Shown here: one piece after another, positions 8,801 to 18,733 of the stretch
Position numbering within the stretch: position 1 is the first letter of the stretch
Layout: every line of letters starts with the position of its first letter
Source of the DNA: an uncultured Alphaproteobacteria bacterium
GTDB lineage: Bacteria; Pseudomonadota; Alphaproteobacteria; HIMB59; GCA-002718135
Assembly (NCBI GenBank): GCA_902596365.1
Contig: CACJTT010000003.1
Coordinates: forward strand, 30,743 to 94,742
Direction of reading: 5' to 3'
Length of the DNA stretch: 64,000 nucleotides
Notes under the pieces: model-generated
Told to the model about the DNA's origin: nothing
Seen by the model: the letters and a program-made list of their open reading frames with translations, nothing else
Database searches by the model: none
Made by a program: the position numbers and the translations under genes

Positions 8801-10217
8801 TTATTTTTTTAAAAGCATCTAAGGCTCTTCTTCGTGTATAACTTAAATCAACGATTGGTTTTGGGTAATCTCGACCTAATACAAAATTATATTTTTCTTG
8901 TTCTTCAACTGTCATTTCCCAAGGAGAATGAATAAATTTTTCAGGTATTTTATCTAAAGAAGGTATGAATTGTCTAACATATTCTCCTTTGGGGTCAAAT
9001 TTTTTACCCTGTAATATTGGATTAAAAATTCTAAAATACGGACTGGCATCTGCCCCACTACCGGCAATCCATTGCCAACCTGCTGAATTTGATCCAATAT
9101 CTGCATCAACTAAAGTATCAAAAAACCACCTTTCTCCCTCTTTCCAATGAAGTAAAAGATTTTTTGTCAAAAAGGAGCCTACAATCATTCTAACTCTATT
9201 ATGCATCCAGCCTATTTCATATAATTCTTTCATTCCTGCATCAACAATCGGAATACCAGTTTTTCCTTTTTTCCATGTAATTAAATTTTTTTTGTCTCTT
9301 TGCCATGGAAATTTTTCAAATTTTGATTGGATCGGAAGCTCAGTCATTTCTGGATAATAGAACAAAAGATTATATGAAAAATCTCTCCACCCTATTTCTG
9401 ATAAATATTTTGTTTTATTCTTTTCCTCAATATTAGATTTCATGACTTCAGTAAAAATTCTTAATGGAGAAATTTCTCCAAAATGTAAATGGGGAGAAAT
9501 TTTTGATGTAAAGTCAGTATCAGGTCTATCTCTACCAGTGCTATAATTATATAATTTTTTATTTATAAATTTTTTAAGTTTTAATTTAGCTGCATTCTCA
9601 CCTATATCCCAATAGGATAGCATTCTATCCATCCATTCTTTTCTAGGTACATTTAATTTTAATTCATCTATTTTTAAAACAGAGTTAATATTTTTTTTAT
9701 AAAATTTATATTTATTTGATAAACTTAATAATTTTTCTTTATTTAATAATCTCTCAAAGTTTGCTTTCCAAAAAGGTGTAAAAACTTTAAAAAAATTTCC
9801 AGATTTATTTCTAACTTCCCATGGTTCGGATAATAAATACCCATTATAAGTATTACATACTATAGCTTTTTTATGTAAAAAGGATTTTATTTCTTTGTCT
9901 CTTCTAATCGAATGCTTGTCATATAGTCTATTCCAAGTGAAGCATAATATTTTTTTATCTTCAATAATTTTATGTATGATTTTTTTTGGATTCCCTTTAA
10001 AGACATAAAGCTTACTATCAAATTTAGATAATTCGTTATCTAAACTTTCTAATGATTTTTCTAACCAACATTTAGAGGCCTTTCCTATTTCAATATTTTC
10101 TTCATATATATAAATAGGTATAATTGTATCAACTTCCTTAGAGAGTTTATAAAGTGCAGGATTATCATTTAGTCGTAAATCTAATCTAAACCAGTGAATT
10201 CCTATTCTATCCATCAT
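8793..10217 (-). CDS. phr: Deoxyribodipyrimidine photolyase (class I CPD-type)
   Basis: Blue-light-driven flavoenzyme that splits UV-induced pyrimidine dimers. The 474 residues begin with the antenna domain (RIGIHWFRLDLRLNDNPAL) and continue into the helical FAD domain with GRDRPDTDFTSKISPHLHFGEISP, IGWRDFSYNLLFYYPE, KGKTGIPIVDAGMKEL, GWMHNRVRMIVGSFL, and GSNSAGWQWIAGSGADASPYFRIFNP. These are photolyase rather than plant-cryptochrome motifs. Two ATGs in tandem start it. It is the first gene of the operon running to DUF2878, so DNA repair by light is co-expressed with membrane-lipid modification, as in light or singlet-oxygen stress regulons; no RpoE/ChrR pair lies in the window. Confidence 0.95.
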   Translation of the reverse strand: MMDRIGIHWFRLDLRLNDNPALYKLSKEVDTIIPIYIYEENIEIGKASKCWLEKSLESLDNELSKFDSKLYVFKGNPKKIIHKIIEDKKILCFTWNRLYDKHSIRRDKEIKSFLHKKAIVCNTYNGYLLSEPWEVRNKSGNFFKVFTPFWKANFERLLNKEKLLSLSNKYKFYKKNINSVLKIDELKLNVPRKEWMDRMLSYWDIGENAAKLKLKKFINKKLYNYSTGRDRPDTDFTSKISPHLHFGEISPLRIFTEVMKSNIEEKNKTKYLSEIGWRDFSYNLLFYYPEMTELPIQSKFEKFPWQRDKKNLITWKKGKTGIPIVDAGMKELYEIGWMHNRVRMIVGSFLTKNLLLHWKEGERWFFDTLVDADIGSNSAGWQWIAGSGADASPYFRIFNPILQGKKFDPKGEYVRQFIPSLDKIPEKFIHSPWEMTVEEQEKYNFVLGRDYPKPIVDLSYTRRRALDAFKKISE

Positions 10218-10259
10218 AGGAGTAAATGTAGTTTATAAAATTTATAAAAAAAGGGAATT

Positions 10260-10454
10260 TTACTTACTATGTGGAGGCATTTTTTTTTCAATAAACCATA
10301 CGTGCTTCTTAAGAACTGGGTCATATTTTTTCAATCTTAATTTATCTGCAACTTTCATACCTTTTGTTGGTTTTCTAACAATATATTTTGTTCCTGTTTT
10401 AGGGTTTTCTTCAGGAATAAGCTGCTTTAAAGCGTATGAGGTTTTTTTTGCCAT
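10260..10454 (-). CDS. rpmG: 50S ribosomal protein L33
   Basis: Large-subunit protein near the E site. The 64-residue product shows the L33 core TGTKYIVRKPTKGMKVADKL then LKKYDPVLKKHVWFIEKK. No zinc cysteines are present, as is normal in proteobacterial L33. It is about 9 residues longer than usual: the start MAKKTSYALKQLIPEENPK replaces the short MAKxxTIKIRL beginning, and a PPHSK tail is added. It lies between trhO (41-base gap upstream) and phr (42-base gap downstream) on the same strand. Confidence 0.86.
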   Translation of the reverse strand: MAKKTSYALKQLIPEENPKTGTKYIVRKPTKGMKVADKLRLKKYDPVLKKHVWFIEKKMPPHSK

Positions 10455-10495
10455 TTCGATCCTATATATTAAAAAAAATCTAAATAAAGTATTTT

Positions 10496-11428
10496 TTAGA
10501 GATCATGTACTGTTCGCTTTATATAAGGGTTATATAAACCTTTTTTCTTTGCAATTGATATTTGCTTATTCCTATCAATTAAACTTTTTTTCTTAGACTC
10601 ACTTATTTTACCATGGCAATGAGTGCACGAAATCCCCTTGATATATTTTTTAGATTTAAGTTGATCTCGGGATAAGGGATATCTACATGCATGACAAAGT
10701 TCGTAAGTTCCATCTTTTAGTTCATTTTTTACTGAAACCCTATTATCAAAAACAAAGCATTCTCCATTCCATAATGAATTTTTGTTGGTTGTTTTTTCCA
10801 AATAACTCAAAATACCACCATGAAGCTGATTAACATCTTTAAAGCCTTTTTTTATCATATAAGATGAAATTTTCTCACACCTGATTCCACCAGTACAAAA
10901 CATTGCAATTTTTTTATTTTTAAATCCCTTTAAGTCATTTTTTAAATATTTTTTAAATTCAGTAAAACTTTTTGTATTTGGGTTAATTGAATTTTTAAAA
11001 GTACCCATATTAACCTCAAAGTTATTTCTAACATCAATTAAAATAGTTTCTTTATCTGAAATCAAATTATTCCATTCCTCTGGTTTAATTTTTTTTCCAG
11101 TAATTTTTTCAGGATCAGCAATCTTAGTCCTTAAGGTAACTATTTCCTTTTTGCCCCTAACTTTGAGCCTAAAAAATGGCATGAATTTAGAATAAGAATA
11201 TTTTGGATTGTAATTATTAAATCCCATTTTTAAAATGCAAGATTCAAATTTTCGAATATTTTCAGATTTTCCAGCAATAGTTCCGTTAATACCCTCTTCT
11301 GCTAAAATTATTGTACCTTTTATTTTATTAAATTTACAAATATTTGAGAGTTCATTTTTAACTGGAAAAATATCTTCTATTTTTTTAAATTGATAAAAAG
11401 TAACGATGGTAAATTTAGAATTTATCAT
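10496..11428 (-). CDS. trhO: tRNA uridine-34 hydroxylase TrhO (rhodanese family)
   Basis: TrhO (YceA) hydroxylates uridine-34 of tRNAs with oxygen, the first step to 5-methoxy- or 5-carboxymethoxyuridine. The 310 residues have the N-terminal UPF0176 domain (TIILAEEGINGTIAG), a rhodanese domain with the active loop FCTGGIRCEK (catalytic Cys about 178) and HGGILSYLE. The C-terminal tail has two CxxC pairs (CHAC at 245-248, CTHC at 268-271) that may bind zinc. The start ATG at 11428 faces the metF start, leaving only a 36-base divergent promoter region. Confidence 0.93.
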   Translation of the reverse strand: MINSKFTIVTFYQFKKIEDIFPVKNELSNICKFNKIKGTIILAEEGINGTIAGKSENIRKFESCILKMGFNNYNPKYSYSKFMPFFRLKVRGKKEIVTLRTKIADPEKITGKKIKPEEWNNLISDKETILIDVRNNFEVNMGTFKNSINPNTKSFTEFKKYLKNDLKGFKNKKIAMFCTGGIRCEKISSYMIKKGFKDVNQLHGGILSYLEKTTNKNSLWNGECFVFDNRVSVKNELKDGTYELCHACRYPLSRDQLKSKKYIKGISCTHCHGKISESKKKSLIDRNKQISIAKKKGLYNPYIKRTVHDL

Positions 11429-11464
11429 TTAATCACTTATTATAATAACCTAATAGTTATTTCT

Positions 11465-12349
11465 ATGATAAATAATAATATTGAGACTGCTAGAAATCTT
11501 TTATCTAATTGCTCCATAGAGACCACTCCCAATGTATATGCAAAATATGGAAGTTTTAGTGATTTAGTCTCTGTAAAAAACAATATTTATATCACTTATC
11601 TGCCTGATGAAGATATGAATAAGGTTATTGACACTGCTAGAAAACTTAAGCATGAAGGATACAGTGTGATCCCCCATCTTCCTGCAAGAACAATTAAAAA
11701 TCACGAAGAGTTAAAAAAATACATACAAGCGCTTGCAGAAGATTGTGGATGTTCAAAAATTTTAGTAATAGGCGGTGGAGGCAGTCAAAAAGGTAGCATA
11801 ACAAGTTCTATTGAAATTTTAGAAACAGATTTGTTATCAAAATATAATTTTAAAGAAGTTGGTGTTGCTGGTCATCCTGAGGGGAACCCAGATGTCAAGC
11901 AAGATGATTTAGATAATGCAATTATACAAAAAAATCAGTTTTCAAAAAAAGCAGATTTTAAAATGTATTTAGCTACCCAGTTTTTTTTTGAAGCAAAGTC
12001 TTTAAAGGAATGGGAACTGTATCTTGATAAATTGAATAACAATCTTGATATACATGCAGGCATACCTGGTCCAGCTACTTTAAAAACTTTGCTCAGTTAC
12101 GCCACATCTTGTGGAATTGGTAACTCTATTAGATTTTTATCAAAACAAGCATTAAATATTACTAAGTTGGCAACAACTAGAAGCCCTGATAAATTAATAT
12201 ATGATCTTGCTAGCTATCAAACAGAAAATCCAGACACAAAATTAAAAAAAATACACTTTTATGCTTTTGGAGGAATTAAAAAAACTAGTGACTGGTTAAA
12301 ATCAGTAAATAAACCTGATTTGTCATACAATGGTCTTAAATTTGAATAA
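11465..12349 (+). CDS. metF: Methylenetetrahydrofolate reductase
   Basis: Flavoenzyme that reduces 5,10-methylene-THF to 5-methyl-THF in the cytosol. The 294-residue product shows VIGGGGSQKGSI, EVGVAGHPEGNPD (the flavin-domain motif), ATQFFFEAKSL, and GIPGPATLKTL. I use the ATG at 11465; an upstream in-frame codon at 11390 would run far into the divergent trhO gene. It is more like the MTHFR variants found with methylamine and betaine catabolism than E. coli MetF. Its position just before fhs and soxBDAG indicates that it handles methylene-THF made by sarcosine and dimethylglycine oxidation, supplying methyl groups for methionine. Confidence 0.88.
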   Translation: MINNNIETARNLLSNCSIETTPNVYAKYGSFSDLVSVKNNIYITYLPDEDMNKVIDTARKLKHEGYSVIPHLPARTIKNHEELKKYIQALAEDCGCSKILVIGGGGSQKGSITSSIEILETDLLSKYNFKEVGVAGHPEGNPDVKQDDLDNAIIQKNQFSKKADFKMYLATQFFFEAKSLKEWELYLDKLNNNLDIHAGIPGPATLKTLLSYATSCGIGNSIRFLSKQALNITKLATTRSPDKLIYDLASYQTENPDTKLKKIHFYAFGGIKKTSDWLKSVNKPDLSYNGLKFE

Positions 12350-12451
12350 ATAATAATAATATATATCAACAATTTTTATTTCGTAATTTGAAATAAGCAT
12401 TTAGATCCAAAAAAACATCATCTATAAAACCTAACAAATAAGAGGAGTTGT
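12350..12451 (+). promoter_or_regulatory. metF-fhs intergenic leader with strong ribosome-binding site
   Basis: This 102-base AT-rich spacer holds a 7-bp inverted repeat (TTATTTC at 12376-12382, GAAATAA at 12390-12396) with a 7-base loop and no U-tract, so not a convincing terminator. A strong Shine-Dalgarno AGAGGAG (12441-12447) sits 4 bases before the fhs ATG. No riboswitch consensus (glycine, SAM, THF) was recognised. Confidence 0.5.
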
Positions 12452-14110
12452 ATGTCTGACATTGAGATAGCACGTAAGGCGAATAAGAAAAATATTACTG
12501 AAATTGCATCAAAATTAAACTTAGATCCAAATGATTTACACCCATTTGGTCACCATACTGCAAAAATTGATTTTAATAAAATAAAAGAAAAAAAAGAAAA
12601 TTCAAAATTAATTCTTGTTACAGCTATTACTCCAACTCCTGCTGGAGAAGGTAAAACAACTACCTCTGTTGGCTTAAGTGATGGTCTATGCAAGATTGGT
12701 AAGCAAAGCATTGTTTGTCTACGTGAACCCAGTCTTGGCCCAAGTTTTGGTATGAAAGGTGGAGCAGCTGGAGGTGGCTACGCTCAAGTAGTTCCAATGG
12801 AAAATATTAATTTACACTTTACAGGGGATTTTCACGCAATCACTTCCGCAAATAATCTATTAGCTTCATTAATTGATAATCACATCTATTGGGGCAATAA
12901 ACTGCAGATTGATACACGTCGTGTAAGTTGGAAAAGATGTGTTGATCTTAATGATAGAGCTTTAAGAGAGATAACTGCTAACCTTGGAGGTATTGCAAAT
13001 GGGTATCCTAGAACGGATGGATTTAATATTACAGTTGCATCCGAAGTAATGGCAATATTTTGCTTAGCAAATAATTTAGAAGATTTAGAGAGAAGGTTAG
13101 GAAATATAACAGTAGCGTATACAAGAGATAGAAAACCTATTTTTGCGAAAGATTTAAATGCACATGGACCTATGACAGTGCTTCTCAAAGAAGCACTTAT
13201 GCCAAACTTAGTACAGACATTAGAGAACAATCCTGCAATAATCCACGGAGGGCCTTTTGCTAATATAGCACACGGGTGCAATAGTATTATTGCAACTAAA
13301 ACAAGTTTACAGCTTAGTGATTATGTTGTTACAGAGGCAGGTTTTGGTGCAGATTTAGGTGCTGAAAAATTTCTTAATATAAAATGTCGTAAAGGTCAAT
13401 TAATGCCAAGTGCTGTTGTTTTAGTTGCAACAATTCGTGCTTTAAAAATGCATGGTGGTGTAAATAAAAAAGATTTACAAGCAGAAAATGTAGATGCTGT
13501 TATTAAAGGCACTGCCAACTTAAAACGTCATATAGAAAATATACAAAAATTTGGACTGCCTGTAATTGTTGCAGTCAACCATTTTGTTGCAGATACAGAT
13601 ATAGAAATTGAAGCTCTAAAAAATGAGTGTAAAAATCTTAATATAGATGCAATAACTTGTGAACACTGGGCTAAAGGAGGTGATGGAACTGTTGATTTGG
13701 CAAATAAAGTAGTTGAGTTGGCTGAACAAGATAATAATTTTAAATATATATACGAAGAACATATTCCTCTTATTGAGAAAGTTAGAAATATTGCAAAAGA
13801 AATTTATAGAGCAGATGATGTAATAGCTGATAAAAAAATCATGGATCAATTAACTCAGTTTGAGGAAGCAGGATATGGCAAATTCCCTATTTGTATAGCT
13901 AAAACACAATATAGTTTTTCAACTGATCCTAACAATAAAGGTGCTCCAATGAATCATTCAATACCAATTAGAGAGGTTCGCTTATCAAGTGGGGCTGAAT
14001 TTATTGTTGTTATTTGTGGTGAGATTATGACTATGCCTGGTTTACCAAGTGTTCCTGCGGCAGATTCGATCAGGTTAAATGCTCAAGGAGAAATTGAAGG
14101 TCTCTTTTAA
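12452..14110 (+). CDS. fhs: Formate-tetrahydrofolate ligase
   Basis: Fhs joins formate and THF with ATP to 10-formyl-THF; in demethylating bacteria it can run in reverse and recover ATP while releasing formate. The 552 residues match the family. Motifs seen are the P-loop region [16 protein letters not shown] (61-76), [23 protein letters not shown], and [15 protein letters not shown]; the C-terminus holds [14 protein letters not shown]. It stands between metF and the soxBDAG operon. FolD, which must interconvert methylene- and formyl-THF, is not in this window. Confidence 0.97.
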   Translation: MSDIEIARKANKKNITEIASKLNLDPNDLHPFGHHTAKIDFNKIKEKKENSKLILVTAITPTPAGEGKTTTSVGLSDGLCKIGKQSIVCLREPSLGPSFGMKGGAAGGGYAQVVPMENINLHFTGDFHAITSANNLLASLIDNHIYWGNKLQIDTRRVSWKRCVDLNDRALREITANLGGIANGYPRTDGFNITVASEVMAIFCLANNLEDLERRLGNITVAYTRDRKPIFAKDLNAHGPMTVLLKEALMPNLVQTLENNPAIIHGGPFANIAHGCNSIIATKTSLQLSDYVVTEAGFGADLGAEKFLNIKCRKGQLMPSAVVLVATIRALKMHGGVNKKDLQAENVDAVIKGTANLKRHIENIQKFGLPVIVAVNHFVADTDIEIEALKNECKNLNIDAITCEHWAKGGDGTVDLANKVVELAEQDNNFKYIYEEHIPLIEKVRNIAKEIYRADDVIADKKIMDQLTQFEEAGYGKFPICIAKTQYSFSTDPNNKGAPMNHSIPIREVRLSSGAEFIVVICGEIMTMPGLPSVPAADSIRLNAQGEIEGLF

Positions 14111-14140
14111 AACTGATAAGAAGTAAAATTCAAATTTACT

Positions 14141-15403
14141 ATGATTAAAAAATCAAAAAAATATTCTGTTTTTTCACTCGTGAAAAATGCACTAAGTTAC
14201 CATGAAAATTGGCAACCAGCATGGCGTAATCCTGAAATTAAAAAGGAATATGATGCTATTATAGTAGGTGGTGGAGGGCATGGATTAACAACAGCTTATT
14301 ATTTAGCAAAAAACCATGGAATCAAAAACATAGCTGTTGTTGAAAAAGGTTGGATAGGTGGAGGAAATACTGGAAGAAACACCACAATTATAAGATCAAA
14401 TTATCTATGGGATCAAAGTGCAGCTATATATGATCACGCATTAAAATTATGGGAAGGCATGTCTCAAGAACTTAATTATAATGTAATGTTTTCACAAAGG
14501 GGCGTAATGAATGTTGCCCATAATTTACATGATGTTAGAGAATTAAAAAGAAGATGGCATGCAAATCGCTTAAATGGAGTCGATTGTGAATGGTTAAATA
14601 CACAAGAAGTTAAAAAATTCTGTCCTGTAATTAATACGTCACCCAATATTCGTTATCCAGTTTTGGGTGCCACTTTACAAAGGCGTGCTGGCACTGCAAG
14701 ACATGATGCTGTTGCATGGGGTTATGCAAGAGGAGCTGATGCTATGGGCGTTGATATAATTCAAAATTGTGAAGTTACGGGCATTAACATTAATAATGGA
14801 AATGTTACTGGAATTGAAACTACTAGAGGTACAATTAATACCAAAAAAATTGGTATTGTTTCCGCAGGGCATAGTAGCGTGATTGCAAAGATGGCAGGCA
14901 TCAAACTCCCACTTGAAAGTAGACCACTTCAGGCACTTGTATCTGAGCCAGTAAAACCAGTCATTGATACTGTAGTAATGTCAAACACTATACACGCATA
15001 TGTATCTCAATCAGATAAAGGTGAGCTAGTAATTGGGGCTGGAACAGATGGTTATAATTCTTATTCGCAACGAGGAGGTTTTAATATTGTTGAAGATACA
15101 ATAATGGCAATTGTTGAATTATTTCCTCTTTTTTCAAGAATGAAAATGCTTCGTCATTGGGGGGGGATTGTTGATATATGCCCTGATGCAAGTCCAATTA
15201 TAAGTAAAACTCACATTAATGGTCTATACTTTAATTGTGGTTGGGGAACTGGTGGTTTTAAAGCCACTCCTGGCTCAGGTTGGGTATTTGCACATACAAT
15301 TGCAAATGATCAGCCGCATGCCCTTAACGCACCATTTGGTATTAATCGATTTTCAAGCGGTGAGTTAGTTGATGAACATGGCGCAGCTGCAGTAGCTCAC
15401 TAA
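14141..15403 (+). CDS. soxB: Sarcosine oxidase beta subunit
   Basis: Catalytic FAD/FMN subunit of heterotetrameric sarcosine oxidase, which demethylates sarcosine to glycine and gives methylene-THF and hydrogen peroxide. The 420 residues contain the FAD motif [18 protein letters not shown] (39-56), [29 protein letters not shown] (His about 188, the position expected for covalent FMN), and the late [16 protein letters not shown]. First gene of soxBDAG, with a 1-base gap to soxD. It starts 30 bases after fhs, so fhs and sox may share a transcript. Confidence 0.96.
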   Translation: MIKKSKKYSVFSLVKNALSYHENWQPAWRNPEIKKEYDAIIVGGGGHGLTTAYYLAKNHGIKNIAVVEKGWIGGGNTGRNTTIIRSNYLWDQSAAIYDHALKLWEGMSQELNYNVMFSQRGVMNVAHNLHDVRELKRRWHANRLNGVDCEWLNTQEVKKFCPVINTSPNIRYPVLGATLQRRAGTARHDAVAWGYARGADAMGVDIIQNCEVTGININNGNVTGIETTRGTINTKKIGIVSAGHSSVIAKMAGIKLPLESRPLQALVSEPVKPVIDTVVMSNTIHAYVSQSDKGELVIGAGTDGYNSYSQRGGFNIVEDTIMAIVELFPLFSRMKMLRHWGGIVDICPDASPIISKTHINGLYFNCGWGTGGFKATPGSGWVFAHTIANDQPHALNAPFGINRFSSGELVDEHGAAAVAH

Positions 15404-15404
15404 A

Positions 15405-15752
15405 ATGTTACTAATTAATTGTCCTTATTGTGGTGAGAGAGAGCAAGTAGAATTTTCATGTGGTGGAGAAGCCCATATTGAAAGACCAAAAAATCCACCT
15501 GATTTAAATGATGATCAATGGGCTGATTACTTGTTCCTTCGTAAAAATATTAAAGGATTGCAATATGAAAGATGGAATCATTCTTTTGGGTGCAGACAAT
15601 GGTTTAATGTAGCAAGAAACACTGCTACTGATGAAATTCTTGCAGTATACAAAATAGGTGAAAAACCACCAGAACTTGAATCTAACAACCCTATAACTCC
15701 TTGTGGCGAACCTGCTATTGGTTCAGGAAATTTTTCTACATCAAATAAATAA
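15405..15752 (+). CDS. soxD: Sarcosine oxidase delta subunit
   Basis: Small zinc-binding subunit of heterotetrameric sarcosine oxidase. The 115 residues start MLLINCPYCGERE with the CxxC zinc pair, followed by EFSCGGEAHIERP and the diagnostic NHSFGCRQWFNVARNTATDEI. The length is normal. The C-terminus ends in a short Ser/Gly-rich tail. Its place between soxB (1-base gap) and soxA (5-base gap) is the standard order and settles the call. Confidence 0.95.
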   Translation: MLLINCPYCGEREQVEFSCGGEAHIERPKNPPDLNDDQWADYLFLRKNIKGLQYERWNHSFGCRQWFNVARNTATDEILAVYKIGEKPPELESNNPITPCGEPAIGSGNFSTSNK

Positions 15753-15757
15753 TTAAT

Positions 15758-18733
15758 ATGCGCTTACAAAATAATAAAAATATTGAGCAAACTAAAAAAA
15801 TAAGTTTTTTATTTGATGGAAAAAAATATTATGGCTATGAAGGTGATACACTAGCATCAGCCTTACTTTATAATGGTGTTCATCTAGTTGGAAGAAGTTT
15901 TAAATATCATAGACCACGAGGAATAATTTCGGCAGGATGTGAAGAACCTAATGGTATAGTTCAATTAGAGCTTAATGAATTTACTGAACCTAATAGAAGG
16001 GCAACAGAAGTTATTTTATATGATGGATTGATAGCTAAATCTCAAAATAGATGGCCAAGTGTTAAGTTTGACTTTGGCGCAATTAATGACTTACTTGCAC
16101 CATTTTTTCCAGCTGGTTTTTATTATAAAACATTTATGTGGCCTCCAAAATTTTGGAAAACTTATGAACACTTTATTCGTCATGCTGCTGGATTAGGCTA
16201 TTCTCCAAAAAAAGAGGATCCACATAAATATGAACATTATCATTATAATTGTGACACATTAATCGTAGGTAGTGGTGTTAGTGGTTTGTATGCTGCGCAA
16301 ATAGCAGCAGCAAAAAATCAAAAAGTCTTGATAGTAGAGCAAGAAAATCAAACTGGTGGGTCAATTTTATCATCCAATAATTATGACAACAAAATTAGTG
16401 GTAAAAGTCAAACTGAATGGAAGAATCAAATTTTAGAAGAATTAAGCAAATTAAACAATGTAAAAATCATAATAAATACTGCACTGTTTGCTTACATGCA
16501 CTACAATTACTTACTAGCAATTCAAGACCTTCAACCAAATAAGGGTACAGATAAAGCAAATTCAATAAGACAAGTTGTATGGAAAATAAGAGCAAGAAAA
16601 GTAATTTTAGCTACTGGTTCAATAGAGCGCCCACTTATCTTTCCTAATAATGATAGACCAGGTATCATGCTATCTAATAGTGTAAGCAAATATTTAAATG
16701 GTTATGGTGTTAATTTAGGAAAAAAAATTGTTATCTTTACAAACAATGATAGTGCCTATCAAACAGCAATAGATTTTTATTATCAGAATATTAATGTCGT
16801 TGCAGTTGTTGATGTAAGACATAATTTAGAAGGTGAACTACCTTTAAAAGTTAAAAAATTGGGTATAAATATATATACTGGTTCAATAATATCTAATACC
16901 TCAGGTAGAAAAAAATTAAAAACAGTTCATATTAAAAAAATAAATGAAAAGAATATTGAAGTTTTAAACTGTGACTTATTGTGTATGTCAGGAGGATGGT
17001 CACCAACTGTTCATTTGTTTACTCAATCTAGAGGAAAACTAAAGTTTAGAAATGAAGATTCTTGCTTTATACCTGATCAAGCCCACCAAAATACGCTTTC
17101 AATTGGTTCCTGTAATGGAGTTTTTGATTTAAAAAATATTCTCAATGAAACATATAGCTCAGTTAATAGTTTTCTAAACACAGATGATAAAATTAGTTTA
17201 GATGGAGAGATATATAATGCTGAATTAAATAAAGCTGGAAATCTTGAAAATGCTTGGTTAATTGATAAAAAAAATATTCACAAATCTAAAATGTTTGTTG
17301 ATTTTCAAAATGATGTAACAGCAAAAGATATTAAAATAGCCTTGTCAGAAGGTTTTGAGTCAATAGAGCATGTCAAAAGGTACACAACAAACGGAATGGC
17401 CACAGATCAAGGTAAAACCAGCAATGTTAACGCGCTTGGAATAATAAGTGAACTGTCTGGACAGAATATTTCAGATCTTGGTACTACAACTTTTAGACTT
17501 CCATACACACCTGTTACATTTGGAGCAATGGCAGGTAGATTTGTAAAAGAATTTTTTGACATTGAGAGAACAACCCCTATTCACTCATGGCATAAAAATA
17601 ATAACGCATTATTTGAAGATGTTGGGCAATGGAAAAGACCTTGGTATTATCCAAAAAATAATGAAACAATGGATGAAGCTGTGAATCGAGAAGTGAAAGC
17701 AACACGGGATAGTCTTGGAATTTTAGATGCATCAACATTGGGAAAGATTGATTTAAAAGGCCGAGACGTAAGTGAATTTTTAAATCGTGTTTATACAAAT
17801 GCATGGTCTAAGTTAGCTATTGGCAAATGTCGTTATGGTATAATGCTTGGTGATGATGGAATGGTAATTGATGATGGGGTTACCACCCGCTTGGGAGAGC
17901 ATCATTATGTGATGACTACAACAACTGGTAATGCTGCAAGTGTAATGAGTAAACTTGAGGACTGGCTGCAAACAGAATGGCCTGACCTAGAAGTTTATCT
18001 TACATCTGTAACTGAACAATTTGGAACGATTAGTTTAAATGGCCCAAATAGTAGAAAAATAGTAGAATCACTTTTTCCTAATCAAAATTTTTCTAGTGAA
18101 AGCTTTCCCCATATGAGTTTCAAAGAACTAAAAATCGACGGAGTTTCATGTAGAGTTATGAGAATTAGTTTTACTGGTGAGATTTGTTATGAAATAAACA
18201 TACCTGCAAGTTATGCTCTTAGTTTATGGAATAAATGCATAAGTTTAGGAGATAACTATAACATTACTCCATATGGAACAGAGGCAATGCATGTTCTAAG
18301 AGCAGAAAAAGGATATATTATTGTTGGCCAAGAAACTGATGGTTCAGTGACTCCAATCGACTTAGATATGGATTGGATAGTCAGTAAAAAGAAATATGAT
18401 TTTATAGGAAAAAGAGCACTTAACAGAAGTGATACAATTAAAGAAGACAGAAAACAATTAGTAGGGATACTAACTGTTGACCCTTCAATAGTATTAGAGG
18501 AAGGATCTCATTTAGTTGAGGTTGAAACTACTTTACCAATGCCAATGGTTGGTCACATTACATCAAGTTACTACTCACCAAATTTAGGTCGTTCAATAGC
18601 TCTCGGTTTAATTAAAAGCGGTACTAAGAAAAAAGGAGAAAAACTTGTTGTTCCTGCAGTTAATAAAAGCATTGAAGTTGAAATTACAAATCCTGTTTTT
18701 GTAGATCCTGAAAATGAAAGATTGTTTGCATGA
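15758..18733 (+). CDS. soxA: Sarcosine oxidase alpha subunit
   Basis: Largest subunit of sarcosine oxidase; it binds NAD and, through its C-terminal domain, THF. The 991 residues divide into an N-terminal ferredoxin-fold domain (about 15-100: FLFDGKKYYGYEGDTLASALL, SFKYHRPRGI), a nucleotide-binding disulfide-oxidoreductase-like part (DTLIVGSGVSGLYAAQIAA, 166-184), a linker region with LPYTPVTFGAMAG, and a GcvT-like aminomethyltransferase domain (about 600-985). The last domain captures the methyl carbon as methylene-THF. The 3' end overlaps soxG by 4 bases. The size and domain order equal the known complex. Confidence 0.96.
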   Translation: MRLQNNKNIEQTKKISFLFDGKKYYGYEGDTLASALLYNGVHLVGRSFKYHRPRGIISAGCEEPNGIVQLELNEFTEPNRRATEVILYDGLIAKSQNRWPSVKFDFGAINDLLAPFFPAGFYYKTFMWPPKFWKTYEHFIRHAAGLGYSPKKEDPHKYEHYHYNCDTLIVGSGVSGLYAAQIAAAKNQKVLIVEQENQTGGSILSSNNYDNKISGKSQTEWKNQILEELSKLNNVKIIINTALFAYMHYNYLLAIQDLQPNKGTDKANSIRQVVWKIRARKVILATGSIERPLIFPNNDRPGIMLSNSVSKYLNGYGVNLGKKIVIFTNNDSAYQTAIDFYYQNINVVAVVDVRHNLEGELPLKVKKLGINIYTGSIISNTSGRKKLKTVHIKKINEKNIEVLNCDLLCMSGGWSPTVHLFTQSRGKLKFRNEDSCFIPDQAHQNTLSIGSCNGVFDLKNILNETYSSVNSFLNTDDKISLDGEIYNAELNKAGNLENAWLIDKKNIHKSKMFVDFQNDVTAKDIKIALSEGFESIEHVKRYTTNGMATDQGKTSNVNALGIISELSGQNISDLGTTTFRLPYTPVTFGAMAGRFVKEFFDIERTTPIHSWHKNNNALFEDVGQWKRPWYYPKNNETMDEAVNREVKATRDSLGILDASTLGKIDLKGRDVSEFLNRVYTNAWSKLAIGKCRYGIMLGDDGMVIDDGVTTRLGEHHYVMTTTTGNAASVMSKLEDWLQTEWPDLEVYLTSVTEQFGTISLNGPNSRKIVESLFPNQNFSSESFPHMSFKELKIDGVSCRVMRISFTGEICYEINIPASYALSLWNKCISLGDNYNITPYGTEAMHVLRAEKGYIIVGQETDGSVTPIDLDMDWIVSKKKYDFIGKRALNRSDTIKEDRKQLVGILTVDPSIVLEEGSHLVEVETTLPMPMVGHITSSYYSPNLGRSIALGLIKSGTKKKGEKLVVPAVNKSIEVEITNPVFVDPENERLFA

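Noticed and set aside
12376..12396. Inverted repeat between metF and fhs as a terminator or riboswitch
   Set aside because: The stem is AT-rich, 7 bp, with no U-tract, and no conserved riboswitch core was seen; chance is likely at this base composition.
15758..16060. 2Fe-2S cluster in the SoxA N-terminal domain
   Set aside because: Only one cysteine lies in the expected region; heterotetrameric sarcosine oxidase alpha subunits keep the fold without the cluster.
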